From assembly GCA_938091145.1 (NCBI GenBank), contig CALKMS010000060.1:1-5671 (forward strand): a stretch of 5,671 bases of DNA. The letters are read 5' to 3'. The position numbers and the translations under genes are program-made. The DNA is from an uncultured bacterium (GTDB lineage: Bacteria; Actinomycetota; Aquicultoria; SKW223; CALKMS01). The number at the start of each line of letters is the position of its first letter. Positions within the stretch are counted from its first letter, which is position 1. Of this stretch, positions 1 through 5,671 are shown in pieces. The notes beneath the pieces are model-generated. The model searched no databases. It was not told the DNA's origin and worked only from the letters and a program-made list of their open reading frames with translations.

Positions 1-1
1 C

Positions 2-1705
2 CGTTTTGAACTTGTTAAGGCTGGTTTGATGGAAATGAACTATTCCGCTTTTTTCCGGGGGAATTTGATGGTGGTGGCTCCACTTTATCATCCTCAGGGA
101 ATCAGTGGACTTATTCTATTGGGGAAAAAAATTCGAACTAAAGAAATAAAGGAGAAGGTTTTAAATAATCAGGCTAATTTTTTCCTTTTTGTTGCTGGCT
201 CAAAACAACCAGTTTCCAGGGTATTGGGTGTTAACTATAACTATAAACCTAGTTTTGAGCTTATTAAAAAGGCGTTTGAAGAAGAAAAAACATATCAACG
301 TCGAGAAATAGTCAGAGGGAAGCTATCTTATGCTATTTACTCTCCTTTTTATTTAAATGATTTGCCGGCCGGCTCAATAGTTCTCGAGATAAGCGGGCAA
401 CCAGTTGTCAGCGCGGTGAGAACCCTGATTTTTAACGTAGTTTTTCTTAATCTCCTTTTGTTGCTGATAATCGCGTTCTTTTCTTATTTTTTGGGGCATT
501 TTATAGCTTCTCCGGTTAACTCATTAGTTAAAGCTTTGGGAGAGGTTGAGAGAGGTAATTATAACGTGAAGTCGCGCATCAAGACTGGGGATGAGATTGA
601 AGCTTTGTCAGAAGCTTTCAACCGGATGACCGAACAAATAAAGAATCAGAGGGAAGCTTTAAATCACAAGCTTTTTGAGCTCTCAGTGATTTACGATATT
701 GCTTTGACTATCAGCTCAACTTTTAACGTTGATGAGATTCTTCTCGTATTGACCGAAAGCGCTCGGCGCGTTTTCGATGCTGACATTATCTGCGTTTACC
801 TTTACGAAAGGGAAAGTGAGAATTTTAAACTTGGGCAATGCAGCAAAAGCTCGCGGGTTATTGGGGAGGGAGAGAAAATATTAGAAGAGGAATTTCTTCC
901 CGAGCTTAAGCTTAAAAACAACCTTTTGGAAAAAGACTATAAAAAAACCGCTCCTTTTAAATCAGTGATGGCTCAAAAAATGATCGCTGAAGGCAGAACT
1001 TTGGGGGCAATTTTTGCTGCCAGTTTGGATATGGACTACACTACCGATGATTTGCAGGTTTTGACTACTTTAGCCCAGCAAGCAGCAGTTGCTATTGAAA
1101 ACGCTAATCTCTTCGACTCGCTGGAAAAGGCTTACCTCGGAATTGTTCGGTCTTTAGCGATTGCTATTGATGCACGTGATCCTTATACTCGTGGTCACTC
1201 TGAGAGAGTGGCTGAACTCGCCGTTGAGTTAGCTCGGGAGCTCAAACTTTCACCAAATGCTATTCATGAAATTGAAGTAGCTGCTTACCTTCATGATGTT
1301 GGAAAGATTGGCATACCTGATGATATTCTTTTAAAGCCAGCTCGTCTTAATGATAGTGAAATGAGGAGGATAAGAGATCACCCAGCAATTGGAGCCAGCA
1401 TTTTAACTCCTTTGCTTTTTCTTGGAGATGTGGTGCCCACCATTAAATATCATCACGAACACTATGACGGAAGTGGGTATCCGGAAGGGCTTAAAGGGAA
1501 GTCAATTCCTCTCGGGGCGCGCATCTTGTCGCTAGCTGATGCTTTCGAAGCAATGACTAGCGACCGACCTTATCGAAAAGCTCGCTCCATCGAAGAAGCG
1601 ATTGAGGAAATTAAAAAGTGCGCGGAAACTCAGTTCGACCCCGAGTTAGTGGAAGCGTTTCTTAGGGTTTTAGAAAGAAAAGGAGCAAAATATGGCTTGA
1701 AATAG
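2..1705 (+). CDS. Membrane sensor with HAMP, GAF and HD-GYP domains; probable cyclic-di-GMP phosphodiesterase (5' partial)
   Basis: The frame is open to the left edge (codons from position 2), so the N terminus is missing and the in-window TTG/ATG at 26-31 is probably not the start. Numbering residues from the codon at 26: residues 1-130 look like the end of an extracytoplasmic Cache-like sensing region. About 133-157 is one hydrophobic membrane helix, 158-211 a HAMP linker (SPVNSLVKALGEVERGNY), about 203-230 a probable coiled helix, and about 216-362 a GAF domain ending in AQQAAVAIENANLF. Residues 368-559 are HD-GYP. Metal and catalytic residues look complete: H391, H423-D424 with K427 (HDVGKIG), H452, H476-H477 and the GYP loop DGSGYP (481-486), then D504. 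The family hydrolyses cyclic di-GMP, sometimes cGAMP. Inference: an external signal passes through HAMP and GAF to tune second-messenger breakdown at the inner face of the membrane. No GGDEF domain is seen. It ends in TAG, with the next gene 111 bases downstream. Confidence 0.93.
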   Translation, partial: RFELVKAGLMEMNYSAFFRGNLMVVAPLYHPQGISGLILLGKKIRTKEIKEKVLNNQANFFLFVAGSKQPVSRVLGVNYNYKPSFELIKKAFEEEKTYQRREIVRGKLSYAIYSPFYLNDLPAGSIVLEISGQPVVSAVRTLIFNVVFLNLLLLLIIAFFSYFLGHFIASPVNSLVKALGEVERGNYNVKSRIKTGDEIEALSEAFNRMTEQIKNQREALNHKLFELSVIYDIALTISSTFNVDEILLVLTESARRVFDADIICVYLYERESENFKLGQCSKSSRVIGEGEKILEEEFLPELKLKNNLLEKDYKKTAPFKSVMAQKMIAEGRTLGAIFAASLDMDYTTDDLQVLTTLAQQAAVAIENANLFDSLEKAYLGIVRSLAIAIDARDPYTRGHSERVAELAVELARELKLSPNAIHEIEVAAYLHDVGKIGIPDDILLKPARLNDSEMRRIRDHPAIGASILTPLLFLGDVVPTIKYHHEHYDGSGYPEGLKGKSIPLGARILSLADAFEAMTSDRPYRKARSIEEAIEEIKKCAETQFDPELVEAFLRVLERKGAKYGLK

Positions 1706-1765
1706 TTTGAAATAAAGTTCGTGACCCAACAAGCTTTTAATTTTTTCAAGCAATCACTTCAAGGG

Positions 1766-1794
1766 TTGTTAATTGGGCTTAAGGTTGATAAAAT
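1766..1794 (+). promoter_or_regulatory. Putative sigma70/sigmaA promoter of lysC-asd with extended -10
   Basis: A -35-like TTGTTA (1766-1771) is followed by a 17-base spacer and TAAAAT (1789-1794). The -10 is preceded by TG-A, giving the extended -10 form TGATAAAAT. Transcription would start near 1801, leaving a leader of about 16 bases that contains the lysC ribosome binding site. This implies that lysC-asd can be transcribed independently of the sensor gene upstream. The -35 matches only 4 of 6 consensus bases, and A/T-rich DNA yields chance matches, so confidence is moderate. Confidence 0.45.
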
Positions 1795-1806
1795 TCCCTC
1801 TTATTT

Positions 1807-1819
1807 AGGAGGAACTTTG
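1807..1819 (+). promoter_or_regulatory. Ribosome binding site and TTG start that fix the lysC start
   Basis: AGGAGG (1807-1812) is a full Shine-Dalgarno match four bases before TTG (1817-1819). Translation from this TTG gives MGLIVQKFGGTS, the canonical beginning of aspartokinases. The in-frame GTG at 1721 would add 32 residues with no family counterpart visible, has no Shine-Dalgarno sequence before it, and lies upstream of the probable promoter. Confidence 0.85.
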
Positions 1820-3061
1820 GGTCTCATTGTTCAGAAATTTGGGGGGACATCGGTTGCAAATGCTTCTCGGATTAAACAGGTCGCCCGGAAAGTCGCTTCA
1901 GTTTTTGATTCGGGGACTAAATTAGTGGTGGTTGTCTCTGCTCTTGGCGATACCACTGATCGTCTGATTGAAATGGCCCATCAGATCAGCTCCTCTCCTT
2001 CTCCTCGAGAGCTTGACATGTTACTTGCTACTGGCGAGCAGGTGTCAGCAGCTTTGCTTTCAATGGCTCTTCAAACTCTGGGTTATCCAGCTATTTCTCT
2101 GAATGCACTCCAAGCGGGAATTAAAACTGACAATGTTCATACTAAAGCAAAGCTTTTGGAGATTGATACCGAAAGAATTAATCGAGAGTTAAAAGAGGGG
2201 AAAATTGTGGTGATAACTGGTTTTCAAGGAGTTACTGATGCAGACGACATTACTACTTTAGGCCGCGGCGGATCTGATTTGACTGCTATTGCTTTAGCTG
2301 CGGCTTTAAAAGCTGATCTCTGTGAGATTTATACTGATGTAGAAGGTGTTTTCACCGCTGATCCAAGAATAGTTCCTCAGGCCCGCCTTTTGAAGAAAAT
2401 CTCCTACGAAGAAATGTTGGAAATGGCAGCAACTGGTGCGCGGGTAATGCAAACCCGAGCGGTTGAGTATGCCCGGAACTTTAAAGTTAGAATTCTTGTT
2501 AAGTCAAGCTTTAGTGAAAGTGGCGGTACCTTAATTACTGGAGAGGAGGAGATAGGAGTGGAAAGACCGATTATCAGTGGGGTAACTTTTGATGTTTCAG
2601 AAGCTAAATTAACTATCAGGGAAGTTCCGGATCGCCCTGGTGTAGCAGCTAAAATCTTTGGAGCACTGGCTCAAGCTCAGATTAATGTCGATATGATTAT
2701 TCAGAACATCAGCCAAGCTGGCACTACTGATATTTCCTTTACAGTTGAGCGGACTGATCTTAGGCGAGCTGAAGCAGTTTTGAAGGAAGTTTGCCTGGAG
2801 CTGGGAGCCAAAGGGATTGAGGTGGATTCAGAGATTGCTAAAGTCTCACTTGTCGGAGCTGGAATGAGAACCCATCCGGGTGTTGCTGCTCAAATGTTTA
2901 AGGCTTTAGCGGATCAAAACATTAACATTGAGATGATTAGCACTTCAACTATTAAAATTTCCTGTGTCATAAAAGCTTCCGAGGTTAATAAAGCAGTTCA
3001 GGCTCTTCATCGAGCGTTTAATCTTGCTCTGGAAGATATTAAAGAAGGTGAAGAAGTTTAA
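1817..3061 (+). CDS. lysC: Aspartokinase (aspartate kinase), alpha subunit
   Basis: This enzyme phosphorylates L-aspartate with ATP to give 4-aspartyl phosphate, the committed step to lysine/diaminopimelate, threonine and methionine; it is cytosolic. From the TTG at 1817 it is 414 residues, normal for the monofunctional class. The kinase domain (about 1-240) shows KFGGTSVA (7-14), the LATGEQVS segment (70-77), TTLGRGGSD (146-154) and YTDVEGVFTADPR (172-184). Two ACT repeats follow at about 264-335 and 342-414, with VPDRPGVAAKIF and MRTHPGVAAQMF at their ligand-binding loops. The ACT region in this family binds lysine and/or threonine for feedback inhibition; which one applies here cannot be read off. 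An internal GTG at codon 248 probably also yields a beta subunit. The stop codon overlaps the asd start by one base. No homoserine dehydrogenase domain is fused to it. Confidence 0.97.
   Translation: MGLIVQKFGGTSVANASRIKQVARKVASVFDSGTKLVVVVSALGDTTDRLIEMAHQISSSPSPRELDMLLATGEQVSAALLSMALQTLGYPAISLNALQAGIKTDNVHTKAKLLEIDTERINRELKEGKIVVITGFQGVTDADDITTLGRGGSDLTAIALAAALKADLCEIYTDVEGVFTADPRIVPQARLLKKISYEEMLEMAATGARVMQTRAVEYARNFKVRILVKSSFSESGGTLITGEEEIGVERPIISGVTFDVSEAKLTIREVPDRPGVAAKIFGALAQAQINVDMIIQNISQAGTTDISFTVERTDLRRAEAVLKEVCLELGAKGIEVDSEIAKVSLVGAGMRTHPGVAAQMFKALADQNINIEMISTSTIKISCVIKASEVNKAVQALHRAFNLALEDIKEGEEV
2544..2560 (+). promoter_or_regulatory. Internal ribosome binding site and GTG start for a probable aspartokinase beta subunit
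   Basis: Inside lysC, AGGAGG (2544-2549) stands eight bases before an in-frame GTG (2558-2560, codon 248). Initiation here would make a 167-residue protein, in frame to 3061, made almost entirely of the two ACT repeats. Aspartokinases of Bacillus subtilis (AKII) and Corynebacterium glutamicum are known alpha2-beta2 enzymes whose beta subunit comes from an internal start at nearly the same place. The position and spacing match that arrangement; use of the site here is inferred. The alternative is that the purine-rich stretch simply encodes the Glu-rich linker TGEEEIG. Confidence 0.6.
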
Positions 3062-3063
3062 TG
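3045..3063 (+). promoter_or_regulatory. asd ribosome binding site with TAATG stop-start overlap
   Basis: The lysC stop TAA (3059-3061) shares its last A with the asd ATG (3061-3063). GGTGA (3047-3051), complementary to the 3' end of 16S rRNA, lies nine bases upstream within the last lysC codons. This geometry is typical of translational coupling, which would keep the two pathway enzymes in step. Confidence 0.7.
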
Positions 3064-4071
3064 GGTTATCGTTTGGGTATTGTTGGGGCAACCGGGGCTG
3101 TTGGCCAGGAGATGATAAAAGTCCTGGCTCAGAGAAAATTTCCTATAGCCGATTTAAAGCTTTTGGCTTCTGCACGTTCAACCGGTCGAGAGTTTGAGTT
3201 TGAGGGTGAAAGGATTAAAGTTAGAGAAGCCAAGCCTATTGAGTTTAATGATCTTGATATCGCTCTTTTTTCGGCGGGAGCCTCAGTCAGCAAAGCTCTT
3301 GCACCAGAAGCAGTTAAGGCTGGTTGTGTAGTAATTGACAATAGCAGTGCCTTTCGAATGGAAGAAAATGTTCCTCTCGTTGTCCCGGAGGTTAATATTG
3401 GGGCCTTAAAAACTCACCAAGGGCTTATTGCTAACCCTAACTGCTCGACTATTCAGTTGGTAGTTGTGATTAACCCACTTCACCAGCTTTATCGGATAAG
3501 GCGTATGGTGGTGACCACTTTCCAGTCAGTTTCAGGGACGGGCAGGCGGGCTATTGAGGAGCTGAGAAGACAATCAGCTTCATTCCTTGCTGGCGAGCCG
3601 ATTGAAAAGGAAGTTTACCCTCATCAGATAGCTTTTAACCTTATTCCCCAGATCGATGTTTTTCTCGATAACCTTTACACTAAAGAGGAGATGAAGCTGG
3701 TTAATGAGACCAGAAAAATCTTGAATGATTATTCCATTAAAATAACTTCAACCTGTGTTAGAGTGCCAGTATTCATTTCTCATTCGGAATCGGTTAATCT
3801 CGAACTGGAGAAATCTTTTGAACTCAGAGAAGTTAGAAAAATTTTAAAAGAAGCGCCGGGAGTAAAGGTAGAAGATGACCCCGGCAAAAGCATCTATCCG
3901 ATGCCCTTGATGGCTGAAGGCACTGATTTTTGTTTTGTCGGTCGAATTAGACGTGATGAGTCAGTCAAATCTGGATTGAACCTGTGGATAGTTGCTGATA
4001 ACCTTCGAAAAGGAGCGGCTTTGAACGCTGTCCAGATTGCTGAGGAGTTAGTCAAGCTAAAACTAGTTTGA
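3061..4071 (+). CDS. asd: Aspartate-semialdehyde dehydrogenase
   Basis: This enzyme uses NADPH to reduce 4-aspartyl phosphate, the product of the preceding gene, to aspartate 4-semialdehyde, the branch point between lysine/diaminopimelate and homoserine. It is 336 residues, the usual length for the Gram-positive/archaeal-like bacterial branch. The nucleotide-binding loop GATGAVGQ is at 9-16, followed by SAGASVS (71-77) and IDNSSAFRM (92-100). The nucleophile is C128 in NPNCST (125-130). SVSGTGR (156-162) follows, and the general base is H241 in RVPVFISHSESV, where many homologues have a Gly in place of the Ser before this His. The C-terminal KSGLNLWIVADNLRKGAALNAVQIAEEL matches the family ending. 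It is co-transcribed with lysC (one-base overlap) and ends 33 bases before the convergent CBS gene. Confidence 0.97.
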   Translation: MGYRLGIVGATGAVGQEMIKVLAQRKFPIADLKLLASARSTGREFEFEGERIKVREAKPIEFNDLDIALFSAGASVSKALAPEAVKAGCVVIDNSSAFRMEENVPLVVPEVNIGALKTHQGLIANPNCSTIQLVVVINPLHQLYRIRRMVVTTFQSVSGTGRRAIEELRRQSASFLAGEPIEKEVYPHQIAFNLIPQIDVFLDNLYTKEEMKLVNETRKILNDYSIKITSTCVRVPVFISHSESVNLELEKSFELREVRKILKEAPGVKVEDDPGKSIYPMPLMAEGTDFCFVGRIRRDESVKSGLNLWIVADNLRKGAALNAVQIAEELVKLKLV

Positions 4072-4091
4072 AAAAGGAATTTTTTCGATAG
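4063..4091. terminator. Weak A/T-rich hairpin between convergent asd and CBS gene
   Basis: GAAAAA (4070-4075) can pair with TTTTTC (4081-4086) around a short GGAAT loop. A second short pairing, CTA (4063-4065) with TAG (4089-4091), lies outside it. The A tract on one side and T tract on the other could serve both directions in the short gap between convergent genes. The stem has almost no G/C and no separate T run, so it is a poor match to a standard intrinsic terminator. Confidence 0.25.
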
Positions 4092-4104
4092 AGTTAAATT
4101 AGCA

Positions 4105-4557
4105 TTAAACGATGGAAAAAGTTAAGTTGTAACCACTCACTTCCTCAATGTCAGTGAGGGAGATTAAACCGATCAGCCTCTCATTTTCGACCACTGGCAG
4201 ACGCCGAATTCTGTTTGCTACCATTAATTCTAAAGCTTGAAGGAGAGTGTCGGTAGGTTTGATAGTTAGAAGCTTTGTACTCATCACTTCGGCAACTTTT
4301 AGTTCGGCAGGGGAAACTTTTCTTTTGTAAATGGCTGAAAGAATGTCACCGTCAGTTAAAACCCCTTTCAAGCTATTTCCTTCGGCAACCACCAAGAAAT
4401 TAACACCCTCTTCCTGCATTTTAGAGATAGCAGTTTCTAAAGTTTCATCCGGCCTTACGCTCACAATTTCTTTCCTCATGCACTTTTCTACAGTCAGAGA
4501 TGCAACCTCTTCTGGCGCTAATCTTTTTTTCCTTTTTAAGAAATCTAACACACTCAT
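4105..4557 (-). CDS. Small protein with tandem CBS domains
   Basis: The protein has 150 residues from ATG at 4557. That start is chosen because AAGGGGAG lies just upstream; an in-frame TTG at 4593 would add 12 residues without support. After a short basic N terminus (FLKRKKRL), CBS repeat 1 spans about 23-77 (MRKEIVSVRPDETLETAISKM ... GVLTDGDILSAI) and repeat 2 about 88-141 (VMSTKLLTIKPTDTLLQAL ... RIRRLPVVE ... LIGLISLTDIEEV). Paired CBS repeats form a Bateman module, which in characterised proteins binds adenine nucleotides such as AMP, ATP or SAM; both repeats keep the G-[VL]-[IL]-[ST]-x-x-D signature. There is no attached enzyme, transporter or DNA-binding domain and no signal peptide, so it is a cytosolic stand-alone module of unknown partner. 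It is convergent with asd and divergent from the helicase gene. Domain call firm; function unknown. Confidence 0.9.
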   Translation of the reverse strand: MSVLDFLKRKKRLAPEEVASLTVEKCMRKEIVSVRPDETLETAISKMQEEGVNFLVVAEGNSLKGVLTDGDILSAIYKRKVSPAELKVAEVMSTKLLTIKPTDTLLQALELMVANRIRRLPVVENERLIGLISLTDIEEVSGYNLTFSIV

Positions 4558-4610
4558 TTTCTCCCCTTGCAAATCCTGAGTGTTTAAAAGCAAAAATTAG
4601 ACAACTAAAC

Positions 4611-4619
4611 TGATAAAAT
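4611..4619 (+). promoter_or_regulatory. Possible extended -10 element for the helicase gene
   Basis: TGATAAAAT is identical to the extended -10 proposed upstream of lysC at 1786-1794. Transcription would begin near 4626, about six bases before the helicase ATG at 4632, giving an almost leaderless message. That fits the absence of any Shine-Dalgarno sequence there. I find no good -35 at 17 bases upstream, so support is weak; a chance A/T-rich match is quite possible. Confidence 0.3.
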
Positions 4620-4646
4620 TTTAGCTATAAAATGAAATACTGTAAA
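4618..4646 (-). promoter_or_regulatory. Putative sigma70/sigmaA promoter of the CBS gene
   Basis: On the minus strand, TTTACA (4646-4641, 5 of 6 match to TTGACA) is followed by a 17-base spacer and TAAAAT (4623-4618, 5 of 6 match to TATAAT). Transcription would start near 4611, leaving a leader of roughly 54 bases before the ATG at 4557. The -35 lies inside the first codons of the divergent helicase gene, so the two genes overlap at their control regions. Confidence 0.5.
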
Positions 4647-5671
4647 GATAATCTCTTTCAAATTATAAACCAAAGCTTGAATAAAAACGGAAAGCTAAAA
4701 AAGCGTCTTCTTAAAGAAAAGAAAGCGACTTACGTGCCATTTCCTCCGCTTTCGCCTCAGCTCAAAAAAGCTTTAATTGAAGTCGGCATAAACAAACTCT
4801 ATCAGCATCAGCTTGAAGCTTTTGAGCTGGCAAGCAAGGGGAAGAATTTGGTGGTGGTTACTGGAATGGCTAGCGGGAAAAGTTTAGCCTACCATTTACC
4901 GGTTTTGAACCGTCTTTTGTCAGAAGAGAAAGCCACCGCTCTTTATCTTTTTCCCACCAAAGCCTTAACCCAAAATCAGCTTTCTTTTCTGCTCTCACTC
5001 GGCTTGGAGATTGAAATTGGGGTTTATGATGGAGACACTCCTTTAAATGAGAGACAATATCTAAGGAAACAAGGGCGGCTTATCCTTTCCAATCCCGACA
5101 TTATTAATTTAGGGTTATTGCCTCAGCACCAACGTTGGGCAAACTTTTTGAAAAACTTAACCTTTATTGTAGTGGATGAAGTCCATATTCTAAAAGGGGT
5201 TTTCGGTTCGCACGTTGCCTTGATATTCCGGCGGTTAAACCGAATTATCGACCTTTACGGAGCCAAGCCTCAGTATTTGATGGCTTCAGCCACTATTTCT
5301 AACCCTCGAGAGCTTGCCGAGAAATTAACCGGTCAGAAATTTGAGGTGGTTGACCAAGATGCGGCTCCCCGGCCTCAGCGGTTTTTTTTCTTTTATAATC
5401 CACCTTGGTTAAGAACGGCGGAAAGGAGAAGAAGCGCTAACAGCATTGCCGCTTTTCTTCTGAAAAAACTTTCGGAAGAAGGTTTCAAAACTTTGGTTTT
5501 CAACAAATCTAAAATCCTTTGCGAGTTGATTCTGCAAATGGCTCGAAAGAGGCTTTCACCCAAAAAAAGAAGCAAAATTGTTGCCTACCGAGCTGGCTAT
5601 CTCCCAGAAGAAAGAAGGAAAATAGAGTCTCTCTTTTTTAACGAAAAAGTTTTGGGAGTTAGTGCTACTCA
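4632..5671 (+). CDS. Superfamily 2 DEAD/DEAH-type helicase of the MrfA/YprA (DUF1998) family, 3' partial
   Basis: The frame opens at ATG 4632 (in-frame stop at 4614) and runs to the right edge without a stop, giving 346 residues of a protein usually around 700-800. Residues 57-60 (YQHQ) form the Q-like motif. TGMASGKSLAYHLP (77-90) is Walker A, where the family usually has TGTASGKS. FPTKALTQNQ (107-116) is motif Ia and SNPDI (153-157) motif Ib. DEVH (182-185) is motif II, followed by the family signature GVFGSHVALIFRRLNRI (189-205), and SATISNP (219-225) is motif III. The second RecA-like domain begins near 285 (TLVFNKSK) with YRAGYLPEERR (319-329); the window ends at LGVSAT. In Bacillus subtilis MrfA is an ATP-dependent 3'-5' helicase in mitomycin C lesion repair, and relatives include the phage-defence protein DrmA. 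A DNA-repair role here is inferred. No Shine-Dalgarno is seen before the ATG. The C-terminal DUF1998 region is off-window. Confidence 0.92.
   Translation, partial: MKYCKDNLFQIINQSLNKNGKLKKRLLKEKKATYVPFPPLSPQLKKALIEVGINKLYQHQLEAFELASKGKNLVVVTGMASGKSLAYHLPVLNRLLSEEKATALYLFPTKALTQNQLSFLLSLGLEIEIGVYDGDTPLNERQYLRKQGRLILSNPDIINLGLLPQHQRWANFLKNLTFIVVDEVHILKGVFGSHVALIFRRLNRIIDLYGAKPQYLMASATISNPRELAEKLTGQKFEVVDQDAAPRPQRFFFFYNPPWLRTAERRRSANSIAAFLLKKLSEEGFKTLVFNKSKILCELILQMARKRLSPKKRSKIVAYRAGYLPEERRKIESLFFNEKVLGVSAT

Noticed and set aside
1706..1765. Possible intrinsic terminator after the HD-GYP gene (T run at 1741-1746)
   Set aside because: No G/C-containing hairpin precedes the T run; only a four-base GCTT/AAGC pairing around it is available.
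1727..1788. Long-range pairing CAACAAGC with GCTT-AAG-GTTG before lysC
   Set aside because: Two four-base blocks separated by over 40 bases with an interruption are expected by chance in such sequence; no competing structure or leader peptide supports attenuation.
1706..1816. Lysine riboswitch or T-box leader before lysC
   Set aside because: The gap is too short for either, and I see no T-box sequence or nested hairpins of the L-box type.
3129..3341. 70-codon open frame on the minus strand inside asd
   Set aside because: It lies wholly opposite well-conserved asd coding sequence including the SAGASVS region, has no ribosome binding site I can see, and its translation resembles no family.
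4331..4579. 82-codon open frame on the plus strand opposite the CBS gene
   Set aside because: The minus-strand frame encodes clear CBS repeats; this one is a low-complexity shadow of it.
5393..5575. 60-codon open frame on the minus strand inside the helicase gene
   Set aside because: The plus-strand frame carries continuous helicase sequence across the whole stretch, so this is an antisense shadow.
1..5671. CRISPR array, insertion sequence, tRNA or rRNA gene, or a novel multi-gene system
   Set aside because: No spaced direct repeats, terminal inverted repeats, transposase motifs or cloverleaf-like segments were seen; nearly all of the window is accounted for by five recognisable protein families.

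Overview
The window is bacterial chromosome from an A/T-leaning genome. It carries five protein genes and no recognisable RNA gene, mobile element, CRISPR array or long repeat. The organism cannot be fixed from sequence alone. A monofunctional aspartokinase with two ACT repeats and a probable internal start for a short beta subunit, a lysC-asd pair, and an MrfA/YprA-type helicase fit a Gram-positive-lineage bacterium (Bacillota or a deep, low-GC Actinomycetota) or a relative; this is inference. Genes look densely packed, intact and ordinary in codon use.

Layout. (1) Positions 2-1705, plus strand: the 3' part of a membrane-bound sensor protein (periplasmic/extracellular sensing region, transmembrane helix, HAMP, GAF, HD-GYP), a probable cyclic-di-GMP phosphodiesterase; its N terminus lies off the left edge. 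(2) Positions 1706-1816: a 111-base gap holding a plausible extended -10 promoter and a strong ribosome binding site. (3) Positions 1817-4071, plus strand: lysC (aspartokinase) and asd (aspartate-semialdehyde dehydrogenase), overlapping by one base (TAATG). They catalyse the first two steps of the aspartate pathway to lysine/diaminopimelate, threonine and methionine. (4) Positions 4105-4557, minus strand: a small protein with two CBS domains, convergent with asd across 33 bases. (5) Positions 4558-4631: a 74-base divergent promoter region. (6) Positions 4632-5671, plus strand: the N-terminal 346 codons of a superfamily 2 helicase of the MrfA/YprA (DUF1998) type, cut by the right edge just before the ALELGID-type motif expected next.

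Only lysC-asd is clearly a functional unit. The HD-GYP sensor, CBS protein and helicase seem to be independent units that happen to be neighbours. The best second-look items are the internal GTG start inside lysC, the two start-codon corrections (TTG at 1817; ATG at 4557), the minus-strand CBS promoter that overlaps the first codons of the helicase gene, and the helicase itself as a possible DNA-repair factor. I see no evidence for a wholly new biological system here.
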